A stretch of DNA of 64,000 bases, from assembly GCA_963855995.1 (NCBI GenBank), contig OY979720.1, positions 17,692,139 to 17,756,138 of the forward strand, given 5' to 3'. Of the stretch, positions 12,902 to 26,327 are shown in pieces. Position numbers and translations under genes: made by a program. The notes under the pieces are model-generated. The model saw only the letters and a list, made by a program, of their open reading frames with translations, had not been told where the DNA came from and did not search any database. Source of the stretch: Muricea muricata (taxonomy: Eukaryota > Cnidaria > Anthozoa > Malacalcyonacea > Plexauridae). Numbering within the stretch: position 1 is the first letter of the stretch; each line of letters begins with the position of its first letter.

Positions 12902-13067
12902 GTTCCACATAGTTAAAAACCTATATTTTATGCATATCCAGGAAAGTTGAATGTCTTGAAAAAGAGCACAGTTGTGAAGTTTCTATCAAAGAAGTTATAT
13001 CCTGATATCAAGTGCAATCAAGAAAATACTGAACAAAATTTCGTGTCGTAAGCAAACAGTGCGACTA

Positions 13068-16000
13068 TCATACGACGGTCATTCGACCCTTTTGGGCTCG
13101 ATTTGAGAAATTGTTATTTCGCGTGCACATGAAGAAATACGTTCCTTTTTTCATTTGGAGCAGTGGAAGGGAACAGGAGGGTGGGAAATAATCAAGCAAG
13201 GCAAGTTGTTCGAATGGTCCGCGATTGTACTCGGTTGGCAACCGGGTAGAGAACAACTGCGACTTTGTTTCGAATGCACACGCGCTAGCCATCATAACGG
13301 CCAGGTCTTCAGGGGTTTTCGTTGCCAAATTAGGGTCCATCTTATAGACGATCTTAGCATTTTGGACCAAAGTGCCCTCACGGTCCATGGGATAGCTCAC
13401 ATCCGTGGACGCCATCTGCACAATGTTACTCCGGTCCGTGCCTGTTTGAGTAACAAAGTTCTTAAAGCTTAATCTCTAATACCTTTTAATATAGAGTCGC
13501 CGCACGACAAACAGCAGAACTCATACACTTCTATGCCGAAATTGAAGCTGGGATAGTTCTATTCAGCAACTATGGGCGGTTCTCAGGCAGGAATCAAACT
13601 TACGCTTTTGCGGTGCAAAGCTCGGGCCACTGCGCTACGGAGGTGGCTGGCCAAAGAGCAAGCACAATATACGGGTATGGTAATATCTGCGAATGGGTTG
13701 GAGGAAATTATTTATGATTTTGTTTGCGCCACTTCACTCGTTTGGCACATCTGCCCAGTCGATGTGTCATGAATTTTCTTTGCTTTAAAAACAAAATCAT
13801 GCATCATGCATTGCTTTACCTGTACGATTTTTTAAAGAGATCAAAAAATTTTTCTGCATGCAAATATATTTTATAAAAATCACTCACCCCTCCTCCCTTC
13901 ACCATCAAAACCACTAGGATTTCTGTTTGAGCCTGTTTCAGTAGAAAAAATGTTTTAACACATAGACTTAATTCTCATGTCGAGGTACTTTAAAGTCGGT
14001 TTTCATTTCGAAGCCACACAAGCAAGAATGTATACCTAACTAATGAATCTGGTAGAAAACATAATCTAAGGATTAACATCAATCAAACTCATCATAAATC
14101 ATCATCAATCAAAATCATCATCATCATTGTCAAAATCATCACTATAGTCATCTAAATCATCATCAAAATTACCTTCATCATCATCTGAGTATGGTGATGA
14201 TTTTCTAACAATTCGAAATATTATTCAATTTTCTTGTTTGTTAGAAAAAACAAAGGAAATCACGATCGTTGGGGAAAGTTTAAGTTTGATGAAGATTCAA
14301 GTTAATTTATGGCGCTCGTATTAACGGCTGTTCTACCGCCCCGAGTTCTTTCACGAAGATAGCTGGTCAAAAATTCGATCCCAAAAGAGCTTGGAAAAGC
14401 ATTAACAATTTATTAGGCAAACAAAGCAAACCAACATTGGTGAATGAATTGAACCTAAATGAAAATCATCTGACAAGTTCCAAAGGTATTGCAGAAGGAT
14501 TTAACAACTATTTTTCAAACATTGGTCCAGATTTGGCCACTAAAATTGATTCTTCAAACTTCAATTTTGAATCATATGTTAAAAATACTAAATCAGAGTT
14601 TGCTGCATTCAAACCTGTTGTTGTCAGTCATGTCCATCGGCTTTTACTTGGTCTTTCAAGCAATAAAGCTACTGGCATTGATAAGATTTCTTCTAAAATT
14701 ATTAAAATAGCTGCACCTGTTACTTCAGATTCATTGACACTTATTTTCAATCTTTCTATTACTCTATCTTGTTTTCCTGATGAATGGAAAACAGCTAGGG
14801 TAATACCTCTATATAAAAATGGCCAGCGAAACCTTCCAGGAAACTATAGGCCAATATCAGTGTTGCCGGCCATTAGTAAAATCTTAGAACGTAATCTGTA
14901 TGATCAACTGTACAGCTATTTAACAAAATATGAGCTTCTCAGTAATGTCAATTTGGTTTTCGAAAAGTCCACTCCACAGCCACTGCACTACTAACTGTAC
15001 TAATGATTGGTATGTGAATCTGGATAGAAAAAATTTTAACTCGTAACTCTAATTAATCTAAAAAAAGCATTTGATACTGTCGATCATCGAATTCTATTGA
15101 GGAAATTAGAACTATACGGAATAAAAGGGCAAGCTTTAACCCTACTCGAATCTTATCTTACAAATCGAAATCAGTTTTTTCAAAAATTTGTTTGCTGACG
15201 ACACAAATCTGACAGCTTCAGGAGATTCTATACATGACGTCCAGGCTGCAGTAAATTCTGATTTAGAAAATCTTAGAAAATGGTTAGTTGCTAACAAACT
15301 TAGCCTCAATGTAGCCAAAACTGAATTTGTTCTAATTGGTTCAAAACAAATGATAAAAAAGATCTCTGATTCTCATCCGAATGTTCACATTGAAAATGAA
15401 CAAATTAAACGAGTTTATGAATGCAAAACTCTCGGAGTTACAATTGACCAGCATTTATCTTGGAAGAGTAATACAGAAAGTTTTTGCAAAAAAATTTGTA
15501 GCGGAATCTCTGCTATCCGTTGAGTCAAACCTCATGTTTACAAAGAAACTCTTATTTCCGTGTATAATGCTCTTGATTATTGCGGTATGTATGGGATATT
15601 TTCGGTGAAACACAATCACAACGACTTCAAAAACTACAAAATAGAGCTGCTAGAATTATATTGAATATGACCAATGACGTAAATCATACAATTGCTCTGC
15701 GTGCATTGGGTTGGGAACCACTCAAAATCGCAAGAAAGAAGGCTAAAGGAAAAATGATGTATAAAATATTAAATAACATGGGTCCTTAGTCTGTCACCAA
15801 ATTATTTTCAAATAAAAGTGACAAGACAGAGTATCATCTCCGAAACATATCAAGTAGCCTATGTTTACCAAAGCCTCGTACTGATAATATGAAGAATAGT
15901 TTCATGTATGACGGGGCGAAACTTTGGAATTCTATTCCTAAAGATATTAGGGAAAGCAAATCTCTTTCTTTCGGAAAAAAATCGCTGCTCACATCTTTGA

Positions 16001-19000
16001 GCACTAAGTATTGCAAATAGTGTGAATTGCCTACCAAATTATTTCACTAATATGTTTGTACTAGTTATTTTGGCACATCTTTTAAAACTTGTACTCTTTC
16101 TTGTAAATAGCTCTAAATCTCACTTTCTTGCACTTGTAAACTTTATATATCTATTTTTCAGCACACGCCCCTCGTGGAAGTCAGCTTCGGTTGACGGGGT
16201 CAGCGTGTATAAATAAAAAAATTCTATCTATCTATCTATCAAATGCTCAATACATGGGCATCTTACCTGTCCACTGAAAATGGACTAAATCGCTTGACTG
16301 GATTAAAGATCGCCTCGGGATAAAATCATATTCCACAGCTGGGTACACCTGTACAATGTTACCACGTTTTCCGCGGACGTTTATATTGTGAATAATCTTG
16401 TCATTCATTTCCACTGGACGGGGTCTCAACACAAAGGTGTGGGAACGATCTTGGAACGTGCGGCCAAATTGTGCTGTATTGATCGCCAGTTGCAAATCAA
16501 TTTTGCTTTCACCATACTGGACAATTGGGTTATTTTCGATCGGTGATTGTCTTACTAGTATTTGCTTTCTAGTGAAAGATAAATTCGAATGACAAATATT
16601 ACAATTTACAATAATATTTAGTTCTCACACCCTAGTTGATATATTCATGCAAAAATAACATTGAAAATGACAAACTTTTCCTGTAGTTATCATACCAGCC
16701 TTTATTTAGCCTTTATAGAGTTCACTAGGTACATCACGCTATTGGATGACCTCATCAATGCGGGGTACATGTACTGTATAAACTGCATAGCGTTCACAGA
16801 TACGTTGTTAACACATGTAATGCAAGTTGTTAGATGCAATAATATTACAGGATAATCATGCAAGAACTGTTATTCTAAGAAATAGCCATTGATTAGACTT
16901 ACGATTTCAATTCATTTGACGATGCAAACGTACTGGAAATATTGTAGTCGTCTGTCGAGATGTTGTACCTTTAAGAGCATAAAAAGATGCAAAGTATATT
17001 AGTAGAGTAAGACAATGAACTTCTCTTTTCTTATTTGCTGCATTAATAATGCTGGGAGGTGGAAACATACATTTCAACCGATCATTTTCATTTCATTCGT
17101 ATTTTTTTGTGTTCAAAAGCGAATTGTGTTAAGGTAATTGTTCTTTAGGAGGCCTACAACACTCCTACTTCGATTACATTTTTTGGGATACCCTGTATAA
17201 CAGTGTTTCTAAGTATGTTTCTGAAAAGTTACAGTGAATATTGTACACAACGAAATTTCGCCAAAATAATTCCTATCCAACATATACGCACCTTATTCGA
17301 AAAACACATCTTTTCCTCTCGCCTATGGCAGAATATGGTAAAATCCACGTGTGTCTTAAAGCAACTTTGGCTTCGCCATTGCCCAGGTGATTAGGCCGTG
17401 ACGTCGGCGCGACTTCACACTTGACTGGAGGCGGAAGAATTAAACATCTTTTGTTGAGTTCGATTGTTGGATGCAGATCTTTCAAGCCAAATGTAAAATG
17501 AGGAATAGCCCAACGAATGCGGAGATGTGGGTTTCGCCTTCCAAATTCTGCACATTTTTCCTTAGTATTGCTTGCGCTATGTATCTCAAAGAAAGAGCTG
17601 AACTCCACCCATTTGCCGCCGCCACGAACACAGTCCCATTTATTGTTGTGTGAAGACTTGTGTTTTTCATTCCTCGGTTTTGCAAATTCAAAGCAACTAC
17701 CTGATAAAAGAAACATTATTTTCACCTGAGTGCATAATGCCAAAATACGAAGGTCGTGAAAGGTAAAGTGGGAGCTGGGTTTTGCCTGGAATGTTATGGG
17801 ACTATGATTCACGCGCTGGGATTTAATGACAGCAAAAGAACACAAATGAGATTAAATGAAGCACATTTCACGTCTTTGGCGGCTATGACATTGCTACCAG
17901 TCAGAAGTGGGAGAGGGTTTGAATCTATATGCTCGTAATTCCATTTCGGATAAATATCTAAAACAGAGTGACCACCATTGTTCGAATTGCATGTGTGCAT
18001 GCATGCATGGTCTCACAGTTTCTTCCGTGTATCTAAGCTTGCCACATCTACTGCATGCTATTACAGTGGATGAGCTGGGAAGAGATACACGCAAGATGGT
18101 GTTTGATATGATAAACAAAATTTGGTGCTGAAATAATGACGGAGCAATCTACAAACTTACAAGTTTTACATTCGCCTATGCTCTACAAGGAAAAGTGCCA
18201 CAAGGTGACGTTCAAGTGTACCTCTCAATTTGTTATTATAACTTTCTTCTTCATAAAAAGCACAGTCCTCCTTCCGTTTCACGTACACTGTTTCGTCCAA
18301 CCAGTCATTTGGATGCCAGTACGGGTAATAATCCCGCTCTTCAGGACACTCATAACCACTCCGGGCACCGTTGGGATTTTGCCGAGTGGATGTGCTTGAA
18401 GACGTTCTTAATTTCTGGTCTGCGAGAAACAATCCTGTAAGATGTTAAGACAGATGTATCAGATGAGGAGCATAAACTTGCGACTATACGATGCCAATTC
18501 TGTTAATAGAGAACTTTTTACAACCGGGTATCTTAAAAAAATATACAGGTATATCGCTGTTTGATTTAAGAAAGCAGAGAAACAGGGCGAGTAAAAAACA
18601 AATACCATTGAAATTCAAACTAGTATCATTGCATTCTTGCAATTTGACAGACGTTGATGTAAAACAAAATCTAATTCCCTGCGGAAGTTAAAATGCAAAT
18701 TTTAGCCGTGCAAGATTTGCCAAAAACAAGACAACAATCAGACCCATGGGAATAAACCGTAATGAATGAATTGGCGGCTAATTTGAATTTGAAAGGGCAT
18801 CAGTTTGTTTTTACTCACCCTGTATCACATAAACATTTTGAGGCAATATTGAGCGAGCTATCGAAATTTTAAATCGAACAAGCGTTTTCGAGAATGCTCA
18901 AATTTTGCATAAATTGGCGTATTAAATTGAGTAATCTGATATATTTATGTGATAAAATATGTAACTATGTGGTAATTAACTATGTGGAAAACAGAACAAA

Positions 19001-22000
19001 ATAAAAAATATATATAATCAAAGAAACTCAAAAGAAGCGGGAAAAATTAGCATACGAAAATACGTAGGTGCAATTAAGCTTTGTTGTGTTTCAAAATTGA
19101 ATATGTTTTGCTTTATATTGGAATAAAGTTTTTTTCTTACAAAAAATTTTACAACTTCTTTAAAATAGCCCCTTTATAATAAACGTCAGATATTTTTAAA
19201 TCAAAATTTCGCATATCCCATCTCCTAGGGGAGTTTAAAATAATTTTGGCGTCAGCACAAATGTTTTTGAAAACTAGGTAACTTGAATAGAATTAATGTT
19301 ACCACGATAAAATTTCATAGTTACGCTTAGGGTAACGATATAATGAAACGTATATCATTGTCAGCAATGTGGCTGAAATTTTAGAAGTGAGCAGTCCGTG
19401 CCATAGATATCTCATATACACTAGATAGCGCATCTGCATATCAAAAAGTGAAGCTAAAAATCTCAGCGGTATCCCCTCATACAATAGGCGGCAGCCATAT
19501 GGTCGTTCCCACTCATAAAAAATGCTACAGAAAATATTAGAGTTTTTTGCATTTGTATATTAAATACTTTTTAGCTGCATAAAAGAGGACTTATTGTCAA
19601 CTTTGTCCTTTTCCGCAATACAAAATAGACAAATTATCATGCTCCGTGTCGACTCCGTGGGAACGTCCAGCGCCTGCGGTCCAGCTTGAATTTTCGCCTG
19701 CCCACAGTGTGAGATGCACCATCTAGTGTATATGAGATATCTATGGTCCATGCACAGCCTCCTATATAAAAGTACTATGAGGTATTTTACAAGAAAAAAG
19801 TCGTCGGACTCGTAACCAGGGTGTTTTAATGAAATCATTTATGTATACATAATCTTGTGGTAATAAGGTGGACTGTAAGTGCGCAAGGAATGATGGATTA
19901 CTATTTATTTAGGCCCTAATGCTCAGGGACCTTACCTTTGTAATAAAAAAAATTTGCCGTTAAAAGTTTCTTTATGATTGATGCCTATTTGTGTGCGAGG
20001 TCGGATATGGTGGGGCGAGATTTTCTCTCAGGTGATATGCAAAAATCCCGCTCTCAGCAAGAGAACTAGTGCTTAGTTCACAGGACCGAAGGCTCGATTC
20101 AAGTGTTTTTTCAACTGCACTTTTTAAAATTGAAAACTGTGCGTGAATCATAGAAATAATAGATACAGAACGCGTGATCGGTCACGAATCATATCTCTAC
20201 TTTTTGATCAACGTGCTCTTCAAAATCTGACAGACTGGATTTGCTTCTCGTTCAGCTAGCTCTTTACCGCGCGAAATTCCTTTGCCACAGGAGGTTGGGG
20301 CGAGTTAAAATACCCTTGCAAATCCGCCATTTTGTAAAATTTTTACTGAGAAAAGATAGAAGTACTCATTCTGTGTGTATTATTTCTATTGCATAAATTT
20401 AATATGTTCAATTATTTCATTAGACGTTCTACATAAGGAGATGTTGCAAAGTTAACTATGCTTTGCATGTACATTACCTTTGTTGCGCGTTCTTGCTTTG
20501 CAAATGTCATACCACTGAACCGGCTCATGTAATCCCAATGTTGGTATGGGTCTTCCTTCCGGTTGTGTTCCCGTATTTTGACCTTGCAATGAGATTGAAA
20601 GCGAAAAACTGTTTGACCACACAACAAAAATGCTACAGCGACTATTATCCTAAATCTTTAAACGAGCCCTGAAATTAGCACGACTTATATTTGACCGTAT
20701 ATTTGAAATATGACGATCAATGATTTCAGTCGAGTTTGTGCTTGTAATGGCTTGGGTTTCGGTGTATTGGAATACATAATGATTATGCAAAGCTAATTTC
20801 ATCGTTGTTGAAAAAAATGGATGTATATATGATATATGATATGACGCATGAGTCACGGGGCTTTTGCAGGGGAGTAAGTCATTATGTTTTAATGAGCTGA
20901 AGGTCTTTTTTAATAGTCATTGTATTATTTGATAATAATTTTAAAAATAATTAAGTATTGACTAATTTTATGGTTATTAAAGATAAAGCCGCCTGGAACA
21001 CAATTAAAAAATGATTAATTTTGAGAAACATGAATAATCCTTCGGGTCATTAAATGTATAATTCTGAAATTAAAGCTTTATGGAGAGGTAAAAGTGAGCT
21101 GCAAGTTGCTGCAACATTTGTCGCACGATGTTGCAGCAACTTGTCCAGACTGGGCATGCCTTAAAGCGTAATCAAATACCATTTCGCAACTTATGTGGTA
21201 CATTTCCTGGCAACGATTCTGGCTGGCACATGTACTGTAGAACAATATTACAATTCAGATCATCATCACCACAGCCATGTTGATTCGTCCATTCCACGGT
21301 AAGGAAAGATTTCCCTTTTCGTTCTGATGATTGTCCCTGGGGTCCACTCATCAAGTATTCCTATTTATTATATATAGTTTAGTGGCTTCATAATAGTATA
21401 GAGATTTCACGCACTAATAAAACTGATAATCTCACATGCGAGATAAATTTTACGATAATTTCGCTTGTGAAAATTATCGCTGTTCCAACAATCATCGATT
21501 GTAGCTTGTGGATAATTTATATTGCTAGAAAAGACTGTAGTTTATATAATAAACAGAAAAATACATGGGTGTTTCGAAATATAAGATTTATCTCTTGCGT
21601 TCAGCATGATATTTCTCATAATTATTTCCCATAACATGATATCATGTCCAACACTCGAAATAAATTTGGTATTTGCGCAACCATGTATTTTTCCCGCTTA
21701 ATAATTTATGATTTGTAAATTCTGAACGCTAATATGCTAATTGCCGTGAAATTTGCTCTTCTGTTTGAAGTAATCTTATTTTTTTGTGCTAAATTATAAA
21801 AAATATAAAACGCTAAATAAACAAATTACGGTTTATTCTTCTCTCTTTTTGCTACGTTTTGTCAGCGATCTCTAATTCATCTTTTTCAGATTGAGATATT
21901 TATGTATGCGTTAATTACACAGCATTTCATATGATCAGAAATTACGACTGCCATAACTGTATTTTCATAAAAAACAAAACTATTGGTCAGGACTGTCAAC

Positions 22001-23610
22001 AGTTTTATTCTATACATTTCGACAGGGAATACAAGTCATATTCAGCAGGATAACTCAGATGTTGTTTAAAGTTGAATTGTTTATAAGTTCGCGAGCATGT
22101 TGGACTGTTTATATAAGCTATGGTAACTTTGGAACTGGCGAGCATAGAGCAACAGTTACTGAAGATGATGACTTGCAATATACATATGTATATAATAAAA
22201 ATGTTGCAAACTTATGAAGTTTTGATGCTATTATTGTGTTCATATGGTTAGACTCGCCTTAATAGCTAATTGTTTAATGCTTACCATTTCGTATTGATCG
22301 CCTGCGATAGGTCTTGCGTTAAAAGTTTTCTCTCCTACATTGTAGCCTCCATTGTTGTTGTTCTTCAAAACAAGATAGAGACGTTAAGTTCACGCAAGTG
22401 GAATTCAATATCGCCATTAAGAATATTGACATAATACCAATTACAATTATGTTAACGTTTCTATATTCTATGCTCACGTAACCACAACCATCGCTTTCAT
22501 AGATTTTATCAACCAAAATCGATTTAAATTTAAACATTTTCGTATCTACGGCGGTTAATTTGTTAGTTTACGTATCTTTAAACTCGGAAAAACGCTATGT
22601 TTATTAAAACGAAAAACAAACCTGTACATAGAGGTGCAATGTTACGAGTTTTTACTTGTGTGATGAATATTTTATAATGGAACATTGGAATGCAGCACAT
22701 GCGAGCGGATCCGTGTGAAAAACCGTGAAAGTGTAAGCTTTATTTTCTTACAAACACTCAGTCGCACGTCCTGAATTCAACTTTGTTTTTCTGTTTCTTT
22801 AACTTATCTACAGTAATTACATTGTCATTACAGTTGTCAATCAATTCCCTCAAAGTTCGTTATTTAACACCTATATAAATTATCTCTTTTTACACGTTAC
22901 AAAAGTTTACGTTTGTAGAAATCATAATTATTTCTTCAATCTAAGAATAGAGACGAAATCGAGCTAAGAATAATTACTGATTTTAGAAGTCCTTTTAAAT
23001 GCATATGAGCAAGTTTTGTTAAGATTCTGGTGTTGGTTTTCCCCTCTGCCACATGTTAGGGGAAATATGTGTCCTATATAACCTGATATATATGCTTGTT
23101 CCAACAAGCCCGGTAAATTTGAGGCAGAATGCTGATATAACCTTGTGTCGTCAACCTTGTAACATTGTGGCCATATGGTTTTTATCATGCATAACTTGCA
23201 GGCATGTACCAGATACATAGGATTAATAGCAACTTTGTAATGATATGCTGTCGATCCAGGCTTGTTGTAAACCGGCAATCATCGCATTTGAAACTTGCTA
23301 CAATCGGCAACAGGCGGAAAGATTGCGAAACGATTTGCAATAGCTTCTTCAGATTTTAACAATTTTTGCCTGAAGAGACAGATGTACCAATAACTATACC
23401 GACTTTACAAAAGTCCTGTTTCACAACTTGACTTAGACTCACCTGTGAATCAAATAGTCTGTTGTTGTTACGTCTAGGTGGCGAATCTTCATTCAATCTG
23501 TTGTTTGATCCTCTCGGATTATGCATGTATACATCTGCATATGCCTGCCATAAAAGAAAGTGCAAAAAAAGAAGCTGAATACTTAAACAGGGTTTTCGGC
23601 AATGCGCCAT
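13068..23610 (-). CDS. DD3-3-like secreted protein, copy C (nine exons, 625 aa)
   Basis: Exons in order: 23443-23610, 22285-22362, 21180-21360, 20478-20582, 18222-18434, 17292-17700, 16903-16968, 16267-16550, 13068-13441. All have GT/AG borders and matching phases (1878 nt including stop). I chose ATG 23610-23608 because a 25-residue signal peptide ending WQAYA follows, then [14 protein letters not shown]; an upstream in-frame ATG would displace the signal. Motifs in order: [60 protein letters not shown] with [72 protein letters not shown] and [14 protein letters not shown] near the C-terminus. The 45-bp linker exon of A and B was not found; the flanking exons still join in phase 1. Exon 4 is shorter (105 against 153-156 bp). 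The last long intron contains a dead LINE. The protein is probably extracellular; function unknown. Confidence 0.88.
13575..13650 (-). repeat. tRNA-derived SINE-like or tRNA pseudogene fragment
   Basis: On the minus strand TAGCGCAGTGGC (13637-13626) resembles a pol III A box and GTTTGATTCC (13599-13590) a B box, spaced as in tRNAs. The stems do not pair well enough for a working tRNA. It sits in the last intron of copy C. Confidence 0.35.
14363..16240 (+). mobile_element. Degenerate L2/CR1-like LINE in an intron of copy C
   Basis: Plus-strand remnants of reverse transcriptase ORF2 appear in order: [13 protein letters not shown] (about 14385), NKATGIDKI and [17 protein letters not shown] (14437-14994), [16 protein letters not shown] (about 15060), [11 protein letters not shown] (15188 onwards), [15 protein letters not shown] (15580-15789) and the WNSIP-type C-terminus (about 15920). 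Stops and frameshifts break it, and the segment between KKAFDTVDH and FADD that should carry the VPQGS motif is deleted at about 15180. It is 5'-truncated. The 3' end has a stem-loop (16164-16207) followed by a (TCTA)n tail ending at 16240. It is antisense to copy C and ends 26 bp before the GT donor dinucleotide of the upstream exon (16265-16266). Confidence 0.85.
16164..16207 (+). other. 3' stem-loop of LINE
   Basis: CACGCCCC pairs with GGGG..GCGTG around a loop, directly before the A-rich and (TCTA)n tail. The same structure ends the LINE fragment at 58197-58245. In the CR1/L2 group such 3' stem-loops are known to be read by the reverse transcriptase. Confidence 0.6.
19401..19746. mobile_element. 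MITE with perfect 26-bp terminal inverted repeats
   Basis: The element begins CCATAGATATC and ends with the exact inverse; 26 bp at each end match perfectly and pairing continues with mismatches (GCGCATCT / GATGCACC). It is 346 bp, non-coding, and lies in the intron between exons 4 and 5 of copy C. A diverged relative without the right terminal repeat lies at 35797-36065. The superfamily is not clear because I could not fix a target duplication. Confidence 0.75.
21400..21715 (+). repeat. Dispersed repeat, copy 1
   Basis: This block (from ACTGATAATCTCACATG through GAAAAATACA to CAACCATGTATT) recurs with moderate divergence at 43943-44205. It contains internal foldback words such as GATATTTCTC and GATATCATG. 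It is non-coding and lies between exons 2 and 3 of copy C. Confidence 0.65.
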
Positions 23611-25906
23611 ATTTACTGTGTACGGTTCCAAAAACGTTCGTCCCCAAGACACGAATGCAATTATTTATCGTTAAATAGCCACACATTTTTTTGCCATCGG
23701 ATGAATTGAAAAGCTTTAGAAAACTACACAATGCATGAAACACACGCCCCCGTGGAGGCCATAGATCATAGTTGGCTGCCCACTCAGATTACAAATCGAG
23801 AACGCGATTTTTGCTGTTTACCCTAGGATGTCTTTTGAAAAACTTTAAAAAACCACATGAATAGTGGGAAAACCACAAAGACACAAAACGAACGATTGTC
23901 CAGCTATACAGATATGCCCACTCCTATATACAATTTCACTGTTTACATGCACGAAATACTTGGTCGTTGTGTAATCGATGCGATATGGAGTTAGAAACAT
24001 CGTGTGTGCACTTGCCGACAATTTTGAATGCGGTAGGATGCTAAATGTTGTAAACAACATAAAACTTTAAATATCTTTTTTTTGAATGAGACGGGTTTTT
24101 TTGGCGGCAAAATCAATACATAACAAGATGTGCATGGGATGCCATCCTCTTCCTCCCGTCGTGATGAGAAGGAGGGGTAGATTGGTGGTGCCTGCAAAGC
24201 GGCAGGCGTATATTGAATATTTTCCCAGCCAAATGATGACAAATGAATGTATTTAGTTGTATCTAGTTAGAAATACCTGATAATCGTTTATACTGAAAAT
24301 GTGTACAGAATTTAAGATATTTATGTTTTACTGTCGCATAGTTGTAGCTATAAAGTAGTGAACTAGCAATTGTTTTTTTTTGCTTTCATGGACAGAAAAA
24401 AACACAAGAGAAAAGAATTTACTAGATGCTAAAAATCGAAATGAAGTCGGTTACATAACACTGTATTGGTTGTGTAACACAACCATAGGAAACCACCCAC
24501 ACGCTGCGCTAAACAAAGTACTCATGAGTACTTTGTTTATTTGTACTGACGTTCATTGTATATACTTTACCGCTCACTGTATGAACTGTCAGGGGGGAGT
24601 GAACATGATCTTTATAGATTGCTATAATGAATATTACATTCCGTTTTTTTTCCGAATTATTTGTGTATTTTATTTTTTATCTTTTTTGAAATTTTCATAT
24701 ATAAGCAATACAATAAATATTACCGTCCAAACAGAATTCAATGTACGCATTTTTTTAATAGGCCGTGTGTTTATACTTTTTGTTAACTTTGTAAACTTGT
24801 TGCATACACGTTTTTATAATCTTATTAATGCTCCTTGCTAGTAGCCCAGGTATTTCAAGCATAAATGTGCCTATAAATGCAGGGTGGTCATTTAGGAGTC
24901 ACTTACACGTGAGCATTTTGCTATAAGTACTTATAATCGACTCATTCAATAACGGTACAGCCACAGTCAATCATTCAATGACAAGCGATAAACTTCCTAG
25001 GGAATAGTATTGTATTCAACAATGTTACGCCCGCAAAAAAAAAGAAAGGCCAATCGAGACGGAAACTTTGAAGTTTTTGTCGCCATGCATGTTCATTATG
25101 CAGGTTCTGGCCTGTTAATTGCATTTTCTGACCAATTGGAATGCCGAACTGGTTGTCCCTCCACTATTCTGGCAAGTCAATTTATAAAAACAGGCGGACA
25201 TGTTCCACTGCTGAGTAGCCCTGCTGTTTCTTACCTATACTCCAAAGAATAAGTTAAATAGGTACACTTGAATTAATACCATCGGTGCCTCCTGTTCCTT
25301 GGTTAGGCCCAAGAAAAAGAGTTAAAATAAAATGGTTTTAAACGAACAATATGTACTTGCTTCGTTAATAACATGAATACATTTGTTTGACATACAAACT
25401 GGCAGTAAATGCATGGTCTTAAGCACATGGGGTCATGGGTTTTTAGACCACGTTATTTTTAGGTTAAACAATGTTTCAGCCTTTATTACCTTCTATGGAA
25501 AATTAATTGTGCGGTTAGTATTGGCCAGAGTTGACCATTTTTACGGTATAATAATACTGTAACGCATATCTATGGATATAATGTACATGTAGATACTATT
25601 AGATAAGATTAACTTGCAAGTTAATGTGTGCACACCCGTATGTAACAGACCAAGCTTTGCATATAATTATGATAAAAGTTTAAAAGTCAAAATTTATTAA
25701 TGCTCTATATCACATGAATGTAAAAATACTTTATCCGCACGGTTTTTAATACCCTCAAGGAGATTGAATCTCGGAGCTATTTAAGTACGTTTAAACTCGC
25801 AGCGGGGATTTTTCACCGATGATAAATTTTCCCGTTAACATTACGAGGGTGACCCTCGCGCAAGGCTCAAACTCGTATCGTGTTTTTATTGGGTATACTA
25901 TATCTA

Positions 25907-26031
25907 TAGGTAATAGTATAATTTCGAATGCAATTACGGATAAACAAGCACGATTCGTCTGATTTTGCGGTTTTTAAAAACTCACGAGTGCTTGTTTTCC
26001 GTAATTGCACGAGAAATTATACTATTACCTA
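25907..26031. mobile_element. Foldback MITE-like element, about 45-bp arms
   Basis: The left arm (25907-25951, TAGGTAATAGTATAATTTC onward) and right arm (25987-26031) are near-perfect inverted copies around a 35-bp centre. It is non-coding. Confidence 0.65.
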
Positions 26032-26327
26032 TTAATAATATAAAAAGGAAATGTTCAAACAAGCATTTTGTACTTACAACTTCGCATTATGCAAGTGCAC
26101 TCATTCTCGAATTTCTTCGCTTAAAAAAATCATGTTTACAAAAGCCATGGCCAAAAGTTTTACGTACAAAGTTCCAGCATACTTTAGAGTTTGTTTTGGG
26201 ATCATAATTGTCAGAGAAGAATCCCAAATTGTGTTGAAATTTCGACGAAATCTTTAAGCAAACGTGAAAATTCGGCCGCCATATTTTTGGTTTTTCAGCG
26301 AGTAAATCCCATCGCTCAAAGAGCTTA

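Larger units (their letters stand above)
10070..13067. other. Intergenic gap between the bHLH gene and the 3' end of copy C
   Basis: The flanking genes converge here. The gap holds two poly(A) signal candidates, one foldback element (10680-10806) and one isolated exon-like segment (11321-11503). Otherwise it is AT-rich sequence in which I recognise nothing. Confidence 0.6.

Noticed and set aside
17273-17938. Several overlapping ORFs around copy C exon 6
   Set aside because: Shadows, or extensions of the real exon into introns.
20050-20105. tRNA-like words (TAGTGCTTAGTTC, GGCTCGATTC)
   Set aside because: The spacing between A-like and B-like boxes is too short and no cloverleaf forms.
20412-20627. 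Minus-strand ORF over copy C exon 4
   Set aside because: Wrong frame; the spliced frame gives [17 protein letters not shown].
24380-24841. 153-codon hydrophobic plus-strand ORF
   Set aside because: Composition follows local T-richness; no signal, domain or repeat family recognised.
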